Shown piece after piece: positions 29,877 through 39,140 of a stretch of 64,000 nucleotides of DNA. The translations under genes and the position numbers were made by a program. The stretch is from Nocardia bovistercoris (lineage in GTDB: Bacteria; Actinomycetota; Actinomycetes; Mycobacteriales; Mycobacteriaceae): assembly GCF_015674855.1 (NCBI RefSeq), contig NZ_JADMLG010000001.1, positions 364,193 through 428,192 on the forward strand, in the 5' to 3' direction. The notes under the pieces were generated by a model that saw nothing but the letters and a program-made list of their open reading frames with translations, was not told the origin of the DNA and ran no database searches. Within the stretch, counting starts at the first letter, position 1; each line of letters begins with the position of its first letter.

Positions 29877-29937
29877 GATCAACCGCCTCCGCGATCTCGG
29901 GACTGATAAGTCCGGGGTCCGGGGCGGTCGATTGATC
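29877..29937. terminator. Nested hairpin between convergent genes
   Basis: An inner stem GGACT-GATA-AGTCC (29900-29913) sits inside outer arms GATCAACCGCC and GGCGGTCGATTGATC, which pair with one 3-nt bulge. It lies just after the giant gene and before the convergent FAD monooxygenase, and can serve both strands. There is no T-run. Confidence 0.5.
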
Positions 29938-30062
29938 CAGCACTTCTGGAGGAACGGCTGACCTGGTGTACGCGAGCGGCCCGTTGGACGTCGGCCGCTC
30001 TTGGTCCCGGCGATGACATCGCGAGCACGGGATCCCTGGCTGTTCCGACTCGTCGTGGTCGG

Positions 30063-31295
30063 CTACGGCGCCCCCGTGTAGTCGGGCAGCTCGACGCCGT
30101 TGATCGCGCGACCGACCAAATCGGTGAACCATTCGCCGGCGAAATCGGGCATCGGCTCGGTGTCCGTGCCGGGGACGGTACGGGTGCGGGCATTCAGTCT
30201 GCCGATTTCCTGGTTGGCCTCGACATAAGAGCGCATCCGCGTCTCGTAGCGGGCGAAACCGATGGCAGGATCCCACCCCGCGGCGGCCAGTTCACCGGCC
30301 AGCACGTAGGCGCCGACCAAAGCCAGTCCGGTGCCCTGTCCCGACATCGGCGACGAGCTGAACGCCGCGTCCCCGAGCAGTCCGACCCGTCCGTTCGACC
30401 AGCGGTCCATCACTATCTGGGCGACCTGGTCGAGGTAGAAGTCCGGGGCGTCGTCCAGGTGCGCGAGGATCTGCGGCGTCGACCAGCCCATGCCCGCCAT
30501 CCGCTCGCGCAACAGATGCTTCTGGGCCGCGACGTCGCGGTAGTCGACACCGAAATCGGTTGCGGCGAAGTAGAACATGGCCATGGCCCGGGTGGCGTCG
30601 CTGATCGGGCGCAGGAGGGTCGTGCGCCCGGACGCCTGGTCCTGGTACTCGAGCAACCAACGGTCCAGCCCGAACTCGTTGGGCACGCTGTAGAAGGCCA
30701 GCACATGCCCGAGGTGGTGCAGGAACCGCTCGTGCGGCCCGAAGACCATCGAGCGCAGCGCCGAGTGCAGACCGTCGGCCCCGATCACCAGGTCGAAGCG
30801 CCGCCGGGCGCCGCTCGCGAAGACCACGTCGACCCCGTCCGCGTCCTGGGTGAGTTCGGCGATTCGGTCACCGAAGATGTACTCGACGTCCTCGCGCGTG
30901 TCGTCGTACAGCACCCGGGCCAGATCCCCGCGCAGGATCTCGATATCCGCGATGAACCCGTCACCACCGTCGTCGTCGGCACTGAACGTCTCCAACACCG
31001 TCCCGTCCGCGTCCACGGTGTACGCGCCCGCGGTATCGGTGCACGCCGCGCGCACCACCGCGTCCAAGCCCATCCGCGCGATGACCTCCTTGGCCACGCC
31101 GCGCGCGTCCACCGCCTGCCCGCCGGGACGCAATTCGGGAGCCCGCTCCACCACGGTCACCTCGCCGCCCCACCGATGCAGCCAGTGCGCCAACGCAGGT
31201 CCAGCGATACTCGCTCCCGCTACCAGCACCCTCGGACCGCTCACCCGCTCACCCGTCCGGATCACGCGTTCCCGCCCGGTGTCGTCCGCGCCCAT
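30063..31295 (-). CDS. FAD-dependent aromatic-type monooxygenase
   Basis: 410-residue class A flavoprotein hydroxylase. Residues about 15-45 hold the Rossmann motif VLVAGASIAGPALAHWL and an acidic end (VERAPELRPGGQAVD). The DG motif region appears as DLVIGADGLHSALR near 165, and the second FAD motif as GRVGLLGDAAFSSSPMSGQG near 285. I start at the ATG at 31295, with GGAGG 5 nt upstream, rather than at 31307. Such enzymes hydroxylate aromatic or polyketide substrates or inactivate drugs such as tetracyclines and rifamycins; the substrate is not readable here. It is transcribed alone. Confidence 0.88.
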   Translation of the reverse strand: MGADDTGRERVIRTGERVSGPRVLVAGASIAGPALAHWLHRWGGEVTVVERAPELRPGGQAVDARGVAKEVIARMGLDAVVRAACTDTAGAYTVDADGTVLETFSADDDGGDGFIADIEILRGDLARVLYDDTREDVEYIFGDRIAELTQDADGVDVVFASGARRRFDLVIGADGLHSALRSMVFGPHERFLHHLGHVLAFYSVPNEFGLDRWLLEYQDQASGRTTLLRPISDATRAMAMFYFAATDFGVDYRDVAAQKHLLRERMAGMGWSTPQILAHLDDAPDFYLDQVAQIVMDRWSNGRVGLLGDAAFSSSPMSGQGTGLALVGAYVLAGELAAAGWDPAIGFARYETRMRSYVEANQEIGRLNARTRTVPGTDTEPMPDFAGEWFTDLVGRAINGVELPDYTGAP

Positions 31296-32169
31296 CACTG
31301 CCTCCATGTGCTCGCTCCCGCGCTGGAACCTTCCCAACACAGGCCCACCACTGTCGGTGAATCCCGCAGTAACGACCGCGGCGCGGCACAAAACTCATCG
31401 GTGCTGCCGAATCGCGTCCACGCTCGCGTTGTCCGGTGTCGGACCGTTCCGGCGGCGCCGATCGTGACGGTCGGAGCCATTGATCGCGGCGGAAGACGAT
31501 CAGCAGGGTCACCCAGCCGACAGCGACGAATATCGAAGCGAGGTGGCGCCCCGGAGCCGCGGTCGGCTTCAGCCGAGGAACTCACGCATTCACGCCGGAA
31601 TTCGATCATCGACCCGCGGATAGTCGGTGAGCTCGCGGCGAACATCCTGGGCACCCGGACTAGGGACCGAATCCCACGAGAAGCTCGTCCGGAATCCCTC
31701 GGGAGGAGTCGAACGCGATCGGCACTCACTCACTCGCGCAAGCGCGCATATGCCGGGAACCGCTCGGCGACCGCAGCATCGAAGCCCGACGCACGCTCGA
31801 ACGAATCCCATTCTCGCTGATTCCGTGGCGGCCGCTGGTTTTCGTGGTCGGGCTGTTCCTCGTGGTGCCGACGCTGAGGCAGGGTCGATGAGCCGGGCGC
31901 GGTCGCGGCACCAGATGACCACATGCCCAACCTCAGCCTTTCGCCTGGGCGGTCGGCCTCCACCGATCGAGGTTCGGTCCAAGGGGGATCCGTCCAGCGT
32001 GGCGTGCGATCCGGGCGGGGATCGAGAACGGTTTCAGGCGGCGGTTTTTCGGTAGCTCCAGTCGAATGTCGCTGCCAACCGCCCGATCCCGGTCGCACCA
32101 TCGCAGGTCTACCTACACACCCACGAACTACTCGATCCGGACTCGTCGTCCCCGCCTTTCTGACCGGTT
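31296..32169. other. 874-bp region without a convincing gene
   Basis: No frame here has both a ribosome binding site and natural-looking protein sequence; those present are Arg/Pro-rich in all readings. One minus-strand stretch ending at 31730 (around EWDSFERASGFDAAVAERFP) looks more protein-like and may be a remnant. The region separates the monooxygenase from the end of the toxin/tail cluster and may hold decayed genes. No repeats or att-like sites were noticed. Confidence 0.4.
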
Positions 32170-32664
32170 TCATGGGTTCCCCGGCGCCAACCACCACCAG
32201 TGGGTTTCCGGAATACCGGGCGGGAGTAAGTCGTCAGGCAGCGGCGAGACACGGTGCGCGCGTTCGCGGAGTTCCTCGTCGGCCTCCTGTAATAACTCGA
32301 CGTCATAGTCACCGGCGTACAGCGATGCGGCGCCCTCGAATTCGTCCATGACGAACTGCACCGAGGACCGGTGTCGACACGCCGACGTCCACGAGTCCCA
32401 GCCGTCCACCGAGGAATGCAGTGCCGATTCGGTGGTGGCATCGATATAGTTGTGGAACGCCCACCCGTTGCTCCGCACGAGACCTATTACTCGGCCCCGG
32501 AATTCAGCCCACTCGGAACCCGTCGTCAGCTCGGAGTCGAGGCAGATCTCGAACAGATACGCCATCGCCCGCTCGAACGCGGAATCGCGCCGACGCAATA
32601 TATCATCCGCGCCGGAATCCGCGATCGACACGGATTTTTCGAATGCCGCGACCGTGTCACACAT
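32170..32664 (-). CDS. Small acidic cytosolic protein, possible third immunity gene
   Basis: 164 residues, not recognised. Soluble, acidic, Trp-rich, with a helical N-terminal half and the C-terminal end ETHWWWLAPGNP. The ATG at 32664 is supported by AGGAGA about 8 nt upstream; a longer frame starts at 32745 without such support. It is the last gene in the direction of the tail/toxin cluster, directly behind two paralogous immunity-like genes, and its size and charge fit an immunity protein. That role is inferred only from position. Confidence 0.6.
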   Translation of the reverse strand: MCDTVAAFEKSVSIADSGADDILRRRDSAFERAMAYLFEICLDSELTTGSEWAEFRGRVIGLVRSNGWAFHNYIDATTESALHSSVDGWDSWTSACRHRSSVQFVMDEFEGAASLYAGDYDVELLQEADEELRERAHRVSPLPDDLLPPGIPETHWWWLAPGNP

Positions 32665-32821
32665 CAACTTTCTCCTGCCACCAACGTTCAGCAACGCCGG
32701 ATGAGGAAGATGGCCGGAGAGGTGGCCGCATCGCAGGTAGTGCACGCGCGGTCGTATACCTGGTTCGCGGCGCTACCGCGTGGACGTAATGCCGCACCGA
32801 CTTCCCACCCAGCAGACCCTC

Positions 32822-33289
32822 TCATTCCTGGTAGTCGATACCGTAAAAGCCATCCGGCCTGATCAGATCCACAGAAATCGCCTGCCAGATCATGGACAGC
32901 TCGATCGTCATGTTCGGCTTATCCCACGAGACTGTCGCTTTGCGGCCAGGCTCGTCCCGAGTGCGCTCTCCCAGCACAATGGTAAAGGCCGCACACAACT
33001 GGCCGAACGCCTCCGCCAGCCACTCGCTCAGCCCGGGCAGACCGGGATCGTCATCATCAGCGACGAAGGTCGAGATCAGATTAATTTTGCGTGAGTTACC
33101 GTACACACTGGACTCAGGTAGACCGACTCCCAGATTCGTACGAAGGGTCGCGCTCCGCCCACTGTATTGGCTGATGTGCTCCCAGCCCGCAGCCGCACAG
33201 AACTGGTCGAGCGCACCGACGCTCCAGTCCCAACCCGGGTCCATGGCCAGACCTACAATCCGGACAGCGCCTCGAATATCGACCTGCAC
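32822..33289 (-). CDS. Immunity-like protein, copy 1 (DUF6301-like)
   Basis: 155-residue soluble acidic protein, paralogue of the gene at 33437: the two are nearly identical over long stretches, for example WDWSVGALDQFCA near residue 20 and DLIRPDGFYGIDYQE at the C-terminus. It resembles the actinobacterial DUF6301 family as I remember it; a search is needed to confirm that. It starts at GTG 33289, aligned with the ATG of the paralogue. Position after a large modular toxin and tandem duplication are typical of immunity genes, which protect the producer by binding its toxin; this function is inferred. Confidence 0.7.
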   Translation of the reverse strand: MQVDIRGAVRIVGLAMDPGWDWSVGALDQFCAAAGWEHISQYSGRSATLRTNLGVGLPESSVYGNSRKINLISTFVADDDDPGLPGLSEWLAEAFGQLCAAFTIVLGERTRDEPGRKATVSWDKPNMTIELSMIWQAISVDLIRPDGFYGIDYQE

Positions 33290-33336
33290 GTAACGAACGC
33301 TCTTTCCTCGTGAGTTGGCTGTGACGGCAGCCTGAC

Positions 33337-33421
33337 GTCGACGACACTGTCGAGCGAACTGTGGAGTCCCCGGCCCCGAACCCCTGTGAATAGTGTCAAT
33401 TTTCTCGTACTCGGCAACAAT
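33337..33421 (-). pseudogene. Relic of a second toxin C-terminus between the immunity genes
   Basis: Two adjoining blocks match the toxin gene in the same order and strand. 33337-33365 equals 34179-34207 exactly over 29 bp, and 33365-33421 equals 34656-34712 with 3 differences in 57 bp. In the toxin these blocks are 448 bp apart, so the relic is a duplicated toxin 3' part with an internal deletion. The second block encodes the EYEKI..IHRGSGPGT part of the nuclease core. Flanking sequence after each immunity gene start (TTTCCTCGTGAGTTGG) is also duplicated. This shows that the toxin C-terminus and immunity gene were duplicated as a unit. Confidence 0.8.
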
Positions 33422-33436
33422 GCCCAGCAGACCCGC

Positions 33437-33904
33437 TCATTCCTGGTAGTCGATACCGTAGAAGCCGTCCGGCCTGATCAGATCCACAGAAATCGACTGC
33501 CAGGTCATGGACAACTCGATCGTCATGTTCGGCTTATCCCAGAAAACTGTTGCTTCACGACCTGGCTTGCCTCGACTGTGCTCTCCCAGCACATCTGTGA
33601 AGGCCGCACACAACTGGTCGAACGCCTCGGTCAGCCACTCGCTCAGCCCGGGCATATCGGGATCGCAAACATCGCTGACGTAGGTGGAGATCAGGTTGGT
33701 TCTGCGTGGATTGCCGTACACATCGGACTCGGGTCGGCCGACTCTCAAGTTCGTTCGAAGGGTCGCGGACCCCCGATCGGATCGGTCGATGATCTCCCAG
33801 CCCGCAGATGCACAGAACTGGTCGAGCGCACCGACGCTCCAGTCCCACCCCGGTTCCATGGCCAGACGTGCGATCCGGACAGCGCCTTGAATATCGACCT
33901 GCAT
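33437..33904 (-). CDS. Immunity-like protein, copy 2 (DUF6301-like)
   Basis: 155-residue paralogue of the gene at 32822, adjoining the intact toxin gene, 100 bp downstream of its stop. It starts at ATG 33904 (MQVDIQGAVRIARLAMEPGW); the longer frame to 34024 runs into the toxin end and lacks support. Differences from copy 1 cluster in the middle (ESDVYGNPRRTN versus ESSVYGNSRKIN), as expected if the copies are specific for diverged toxin variants. Being next to the intact toxin, it is the most likely cognate immunity protein. Confidence 0.75.
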   Translation of the reverse strand: MQVDIQGAVRIARLAMEPGWDWSVGALDQFCASAGWEIIDRSDRGSATLRTNLRVGRPESDVYGNPRRTNLISTYVSDVCDPDMPGLSEWLTEAFDQLCAAFTDVLGEHSRGKPGREATVFWDKPNMTIELSMTWQSISVDLIRPDGFYGIDYQE

Positions 33905-34004
33905 GTAACGAACGCTACTTTCCTCGTGAGTTGGTCGTGACGGCAGCCCACGTGGCCGCAGTCTGCTGTCGAAGCGGGGACGGCCGCAGTGGGCGCAAGC
34001 ACCG

Positions 34005-37000
34005 TCAGCGCCAACTGGCCGCATATCCGGCGGCCACCCGGTTCTCGTGTTCGGACGCGCCGAGATCGGGTGGGCGCGGCACCGAGATCTGCACCACCAA
34101 TCGCTGGTTCACCCGGCGTTCGGGTCGCGGCGCTACAGACGCCGCAGGCATCGCGGCGGGTAGTGTCCACAGGGGCTTGTCGACGACACTGTCGAGCGAA
34201 CTGTGGATAAGGTCGATCAGCGAAGGTACCAGGCCGCCCGCACCACCGGCGGAGAGGTCGGCGGCAATCGGAGCAGCCGCAGGATTGGCCTGCGGACCGC
34301 TCGTTTCGGGCGGTTTGAGCGAGAAGTCGTTACCGACTCCCGGATCGAAACTCGAGAGGGTGATCTTGCCGCCGGGGTCGGTGCGCACCAACCGGTAATC
34401 GATGGTGGCATTGCCGGCCAGTAGCTCGTTCAGCAGATTCGTATTGTTGTCCTCGTCATATTTCTTCAAAGCCTCGTACGCGTCGGAGCCTTCTTTGAAT
34501 TCGTCACGAAGATATTCTGGCGTCCCCTGTTGAACCCTGACCTGCTTTCCATCGATCGTGACAATACGCGAACTCATTCCATCGCCGCCCTTGAGTTCCA
34601 GGTCGACAACCTGCAAGCTACCGTCATCCAGCTTCTTCACACCGATACGGTCCGCAGTCCCCGGCCCCGAACCTCTGTGAATAATGTTAATTTTCTCGTA
34701 CTCGGCAACAATCTCACCACCGATCTCCCCCCGCGTCTCCGACAGCTTGGTGACCATCCCCTTCGAAACACTGATCTGCTCGGCCAGACTCTCGATTAGA
34801 TCTCTATCGGTCCTGGATGTTCCCGTATCCCGGAGATTTCTGAGCGTTTTAGGAAGATTGGTTCGTGATAGGTCATCGATCGTGACCGACCTCGGATTTC
34901 CATCGCTGCCTATAATCTTGATAGGTTTATCCGGGTTACTGACCAGGTCTTCCAGATCAGACATAGCTTTGTCCCGGATATCTTTATTCGCGTTCTGGGC
35001 CACATCCACTGAACGTAAATTGCGAGCAGCCTCATCGGATATCTCTCCTTTGAAGACCTCACGCTCCCCATATTTTCCGAATATGGAGATGTCGGATGGC
35101 GCTTTGGCCCACTGCGGCATTGTCACGAAACCGCCCGATGGACCCTGCCATTGAATGTTCCCTTTCGGCATGACAACGGGCTTGGACCCCAACGGCAGAT
35201 CAACCCACACACCGTCCGGATCGATGGCGGACCAATTCCCCTCGGGGTCGACACGGTACCCGTTGGGTATCGGTTTACCGTCCAAGGGAACGTCGTCGGG
35301 ACCAAGTGGATTGCCACGGGACCAATTGCCGTGCTCGCCAGGAGCCCTGCGTGGTATCTGCTGCCATAGTCGCCGCATCATCGGGCCGATGGGGTTCCAC
35401 ACCGGGTCGTAGCCGAAGGGATTGCCGGGGCTGGTGTCATAAGGGCTCCACTTCGGACCTGCGGGGGCGACGGGCTCCGCGCCGAGGAATGGCTTCTCGC
35501 CATTGAGGAGAGGCGCGCCGTCTGAGCCGTGCCCGTATCCACTTCCGCCTCCGGGCGCATTCGGTCGTGGAGCGACGTGTCCGGGGACGGCATCGCGTGG
35601 AACCGGCGATGGCGACCGCGGGCTCCAGGGCATTTCGCCGCGGGGGTAGTCGAGGATGGCGGGAATGGCCTCACCACCCGCCCGCGCGTCCGCACCGACA
35701 CGCGCACCGGTGCCGTAGGGATTGGCGGGCTCGGGCACGAACAGCGAGGTCTGAGGCTTGGGATCCCAGGGCGCATACAGCGCTGGTGTGCCCTCGGTCC
35801 CGGCCTCACCGACGCGACCACCGGCGCCGCCGGATCTACCGAGTGCGCCGGCCTCCGCCGCGAGCCCCTGTTCGGCTTCACCGACGATCTTTCCTCCGAG
35901 CCAGCGAAAGCCCTTTGCCAGTGGTGTGAAGACCACGCCCGGAGTAAAAGTGAGAATGGACATGCCCGCACCGAACGCGGCTTGCCCGTAGTCGCCGTCG
36001 CGGAGTCCTTCATCGAGGTCGCCGAGACCGGTCAGGTCGCCGAGAAGTTGACGAAAGTCCCCCTCGTTGAATTTATGTTCGTTGCTCTCGGGTTCGAAGG
36101 GCCGGTTCGGGTCGAAGGTGTAGAGCCGCGGGGAGTCTTCGAGCGCTCTGAGCTGGTCGGGGGGCATTATCGGGGTGCCTGAGCTCTCCAGGCGGCCCCG
36201 TGCTTCGACGGCGTTACGCCATAGAACATTTTGCATGCTGGCGGCCGGAACACCCTCGGCGAGAAGCCAATCCGTATATGCCTTGCGGGATGGGTCATCG
36301 ATGGGCAGATATTGCAGGCCGGCGAGGTGCTGGTCGTCGTCTCGCTTGCGTGGGGTGTAAGCGTGCTGATCGAGCCGGTCCTGGGCGTCTCTACGTAGCT
36401 TTTCGCTGCGCTCGTCGAGCGTGCCGGTGGTGCCGGCCAGCGACAGATCGTTGACCAACTGGACTGGGCTGTACCCGAGTCCGGGCATCACGGTGGTGCC
36501 GTCGGCGGTCTTCGGCAGAGCGGACTGGTTCCAGTGACTGTTGAGCCGGTTGGCCGCTTCGGTTCTGGCCCGGTTGAGCGCGTTGGCGCCTTCGATGGTT
36601 TGCGGGCCCATCACGGTCTGACCGAGCAGTGCGATGTCGCGGTCGCGTTGTTCGGGACTGTATGTGGGGTCAGTGGCGAAGTAGCCACTGAGCTGTTGGG
36701 GCGTTACGGCTGTGTTCGGTTGCGATCGTGAGGTTTTCGCACCGGGTATCGAGACCGTGGTCTCCTTGCCTGTCAATCCGTTCGCAAGCGGAACGGACTC
36801 GACCCCGACGGTCGTGCCACTGGGGAGTGTGAGCGTCTCACCGCTTCCGACCGGACCGTTGTTGACGAGGCCGACGACGTCAGGTAGCGCGCCGGAGGGG
36901 GGCCGCTGTTGAGGTGGTGATGTGAGCGCGGGGTACAGGCCCATGTCCAGCGGCGATTGTTGCCCTCCCCCCGCCCCGCCGGTGCTGGACGGGACCGACG

Positions 37001-37142
37001 GGGGCGGTGAACTATTCGATTTTGGTGCGGCAGTCGCACTGCCCTTCGCGGACGCGCCGCTGAAGGGGGAGGTCGGTCGCTGTTCCGCCGGTTTGCTGCT
37101 GCCATCCTTGGGCGGTTTATCAGCCGGATCTTTCGGTGCCAT
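34005..37142 (-). CDS. Polymorphic-toxin-like protein with PD-(D/E)XK-type nuclease region
   Basis: 1,045 residues. About 1-130 are Pro/Ser/Gly-rich and disordered, about 150-400 helical, about 400-620 again Pro/Gly-rich, and about 790-900 look like a restriction-endonuclease fold: a conserved Glu in EIGGEIVAEYE (about 804), Asp in GTADRIG (about 825) and the E-x-K core VDLELKGG (about 847). The end after about 985 (KPLWTLPAAMPAAS onward) is low-complexity and may be an out-of-frame extension. No signal peptide or WXG100-type head was seen. The ATG at 37142 follows GAGGT. It lies 299 bp behind the last tail fibre gene on the same strand and in front of the immunity paralogues, so it may be delivered by the tail particle. 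Delivery and activity are inferred. Confidence 0.78.
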   Translation of the reverse strand: MAPKDPADKPPKDGSSKPAEQRPTSPFSGASAKGSATAAPKSNSSPPPSVPSSTGGAGGGQQSPLDMGLYPALTSPPQQRPPSGALPDVVGLVNNGPVGSGETLTLPSGTTVGVESVPLANGLTGKETTVSIPGAKTSRSQPNTAVTPQQLSGYFATDPTYSPEQRDRDIALLGQTVMGPQTIEGANALNRARTEAANRLNSHWNQSALPKTADGTTVMPGLGYSPVQLVNDLSLAGTTGTLDERSEKLRRDAQDRLDQHAYTPRKRDDDQHLAGLQYLPIDDPSRKAYTDWLLAEGVPAASMQNVLWRNAVEARGRLESSGTPIMPPDQLRALEDSPRLYTFDPNRPFEPESNEHKFNEGDFRQLLGDLTGLGDLDEGLRDGDYGQAAFGAGMSILTFTPGVVFTPLAKGFRWLGGKIVGEAEQGLAAEAGALGRSGGAGGRVGEAGTEGTPALYAPWDPKPQTSLFVPEPANPYGTGARVGADARAGGEAIPAILDYPRGEMPWSPRSPSPVPRDAVPGHVAPRPNAPGGGSGYGHGSDGAPLLNGEKPFLGAEPVAPAGPKWSPYDTSPGNPFGYDPVWNPIGPMMRRLWQQIPRRAPGEHGNWSRGNPLGPDDVPLDGKPIPNGYRVDPEGNWSAIDPDGVWVDLPLGSKPVVMPKGNIQWQGPSGGFVTMPQWAKAPSDISIFGKYGEREVFKGEISDEAARNLRSVDVAQNANKDIRDKAMSDLEDLVSNPDKPIKIIGSDGNPRSVTIDDLSRTNLPKTLRNLRDTGTSRTDRDLIESLAEQISVSKGMVTKLSETRGEIGGEIVAEYEKINIIHRGSGPGTADRIGVKKLDDGSLQVVDLELKGGDGMSSRIVTIDGKQVRVQQGTPEYLRDEFKEGSDAYEALKKYDEDNNTNLLNELLAGNATIDYRLVRTDPGGKITLSSFDPGVGNDFSLKPPETSGPQANPAAAPIAADLSAGGAGGLVPSLIDLIHSSLDSVVDKPLWTLPAAMPAASVAPRPERRVNQRLVVQISVPRPPDLGASEHENRVAAGYAASWR

Positions 37143-37441
37143 CGGAGTACCTCACGGTTTGTTATCGGGCTCCAGTGAAAAGACCGAGCCGGGATTGAAC
37201 GCACCTCGACCGCGGGTGCCGCGGTGCTGCCTTGTTGATCGGACCTGCCACCGGAGTGCCGGTCGACGTCGTCGGCGATCCGATGAGATGTGCTCAGAAC
37301 GAATAGAAGACGCCGCACCCGACCGAGAGGTCGAGCACGGCATCATGCTCGTGCCGAGGCACCCGCCCTCTGCGGCAGGCGCTTCCCGCGGGCCTGGATA
37401 CAGCTCGAGTTTTACGAACGAACCTGTAACGGACTGTCGTA

Positions 37442-38398
37442 TCAGGTGATTCGTATATAGGTGCCGCTCGCGTTGATCGTGGCCTGAGCGATCCCGGCGA
37501 GACCGTAGCTGTCGCTGACCTCGAGGGTGATGAGATCGTTCTCCGCGACCGCGACAGTCGTGCTCACCACCGCCGGACTGGCGGCGGAGCCGGTGGCGAT
37601 GACGGTGCCGTTCTTCTTCAGGCGCGCGGAGATCGAGTTGGAAGAACCGCTCGGCGTCCAGGAGACGTTGGCCGCGACGGTCGCCGAAGCTTTGGCTCCC
37701 AGACTCACCAAGGCGTTGGTGGTCACGGTCGAGCCCGGATAGCTCGTGGTGTCTGCGGTCCAACCGACTACTTGTACCCAGGTGTTCTGGGCGTTGGGCC
37801 CGGTTTGGGTTCCGCTCTTGTTCATCCCCGACGGCCGGAAACCGGGAACGACAGCGGCCGTGAGATTTCCGGTTCCGGTCAATGGGGCGGTGACCGGTGT
37901 GGGTGGCAAGGTGACGCTCGCGGTCGAGGTGGACATCGCGTAGAAGGCCGGCTTGGCGGAGGCATGGGGGGTGACCGCCGCGGAGAGTTCACCGACGCTG
38001 TCGGAGAGCGCGTTGGTCGTCGTGGCGCGACCGATCGCGCCGAGCGGTGCCGCGACCAACAGCTTGGTCGAATTTCCGCCGGCGACAGCGCCTTTCGTCG
38101 TTCCGGTGTCGGCGAACGCGGCCGGGACGGAGGGGCGTGGACCTGCCACCGCGGTGAGCAGGCCGACCGCACCGGCCGTCATCGGCAGGACCGCGGACGC
38201 CTTGGTCGACGTGAGTAGCGTTCCCGCCCCTGTCAGTGTCGCCGTGATGAACGGCGGGATGGTGGGGATGTCTCGACCCGAGACCGAAGATGTCGGCGCC
38301 GACGGCAGCGCCACTGTGCTCGTCGGCGCGGCGGGGACGGTGGGAGCAGCCGAGGGCGACGCGGGCAGCCTCGCCGTACTCCACGCGGTATCTGCCAT
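37442..38398 (-). CDS. Tail fibre / minor tail protein, Ala-Thr-Ser-rich
   Basis: 318 residues, ATG at 38398 with GGAGG 8 nt upstream. The N-terminal region (STARLPASPSAAPTVPAAP, then IPTIPPFITATLTGAGTLLT) is paralogous to the start of the gene at 38582. The middle consists of repeated small beta units rich in Ala, Thr and Gly, and the end (SWTPSGSSNSISARLKKNGT onward) looks like a beta-sandwich of the kind found at phage tail tips. The composition and place in the tail operon support a fibre or baseplate role. The 299 bp between this gene and the toxin hold no gene I can support. Confidence 0.7.
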   Translation of the reverse strand: MADTAWSTARLPASPSAAPTVPAAPTSTVALPSAPTSSVSGRDIPTIPPFITATLTGAGTLLTSTKASAVLPMTAGAVGLLTAVAGPRPSVPAAFADTGTTKGAVAGGNSTKLLVAAPLGAIGRATTTNALSDSVGELSAAVTPHASAKPAFYAMSTSTASVTLPPTPVTAPLTGTGNLTAAVVPGFRPSGMNKSGTQTGPNAQNTWVQVVGWTADTTSYPGSTVTTNALVSLGAKASATVAANVSWTPSGSSNSISARLKKNGTVIATGSAASPAVVSTTVAVAENDLITLEVSDSYGLAGIAQATINASGTYIRIT

Positions 38399-38581
38399 GC
38401 GGAATCCTCCAAAGATATTATCGCGTATAGATTTTCGATACAGACCGATCGATACGCCCCGGCTGCGGACGACGCCTGCCCGACACCGCGTCGGCGCCGC
38501 GCCCGACGACATGTCGCGCGCGGCGCCGTGCGGTTTCGAACGCCGAAGTCCGGCCACGAGCGATCGGAGTGCGTGAGCCGA

Positions 38582-39088
38582 TCACGGACCGGAACTGCTG
38601 ACCGATGCCGTGGCCGTGCCACGGGCGGAGTACGCGGGCAGCGCACCGGCGTGCCCCGCCGCCGTCGCGGAGAGCGTGCCGAAACCGACGAGGGCGGCAT
38701 CGGCACCGACCGCACGGGTGTCCGCGCCGAACGACGCGGACACCACGATCCCGCTGCCCGCGCCGCCCGTCACACGTGCCGACGTGAACCCGGTGTCACC
38801 GAAATTCGAGGCGAAGGACTGTGCGTACCGCGCGGTCACGGTCAGCAGGCCGGTACCGCCCGCGGTCACGGCCGTTGGCACCGACGGTGCGAACAGTACT
38901 GTCGGTGTGGCTGTCCCCGAGAAATATGCCGAGACGAAGGCGGGGATGACCGGGACGCGGCTCCCGTCGACGTGGGCGACCGGCGACGATGGCGCCGTTC
39001 CCTCCGTTGTCGACGGACCGGGGAACACCGGAGCCACGGTCGGCGGTGTGGGCAGCCTCGCCACCAGCAGCCGTTGCGGCGCTGTCAT
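38582..39088 (-). CDS. Tail-associated protein, paralogue of the neighbouring fibre protein
   Basis: 168 residues, ATG at 39088 with GGGAGG upstream. It shares the layout of the N-terminal half of the gene at 37442 (LVARLPTPPTVAPVFPGP, then RVPVIPAFVSAYFSGTATPT), so the two arose by duplication, with this one lacking the C-terminal beta-sandwich. Ala/Thr/Val-rich strands predominate. Specific function unknown. Confidence 0.65.
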   Translation of the reverse strand: MTAPQRLLVARLPTPPTVAPVFPGPSTTEGTAPSSPVAHVDGSRVPVIPAFVSAYFSGTATPTVLFAPSVPTAVTAGGTGLLTVTARYAQSFASNFGDTGFTSARVTGGAGSGIVVSASFGADTRAVGADAALVGFGTLSATAAGHAGALPAYSARGTATASVSSSGP

Positions 39089-39140
39089 AGTGCCTCCCTA
39101 TTCGGTTGTGCCCCGATCTTCCAGGGCGACCACTTACCAC

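Noticed and set aside
31590-32197. Overlapping minus-strand frames between the monooxygenase and the cluster
   Set aside because: Arg/Pro-rich translations without start signals; only a short stretch near 31730-31830 looks protein-like.
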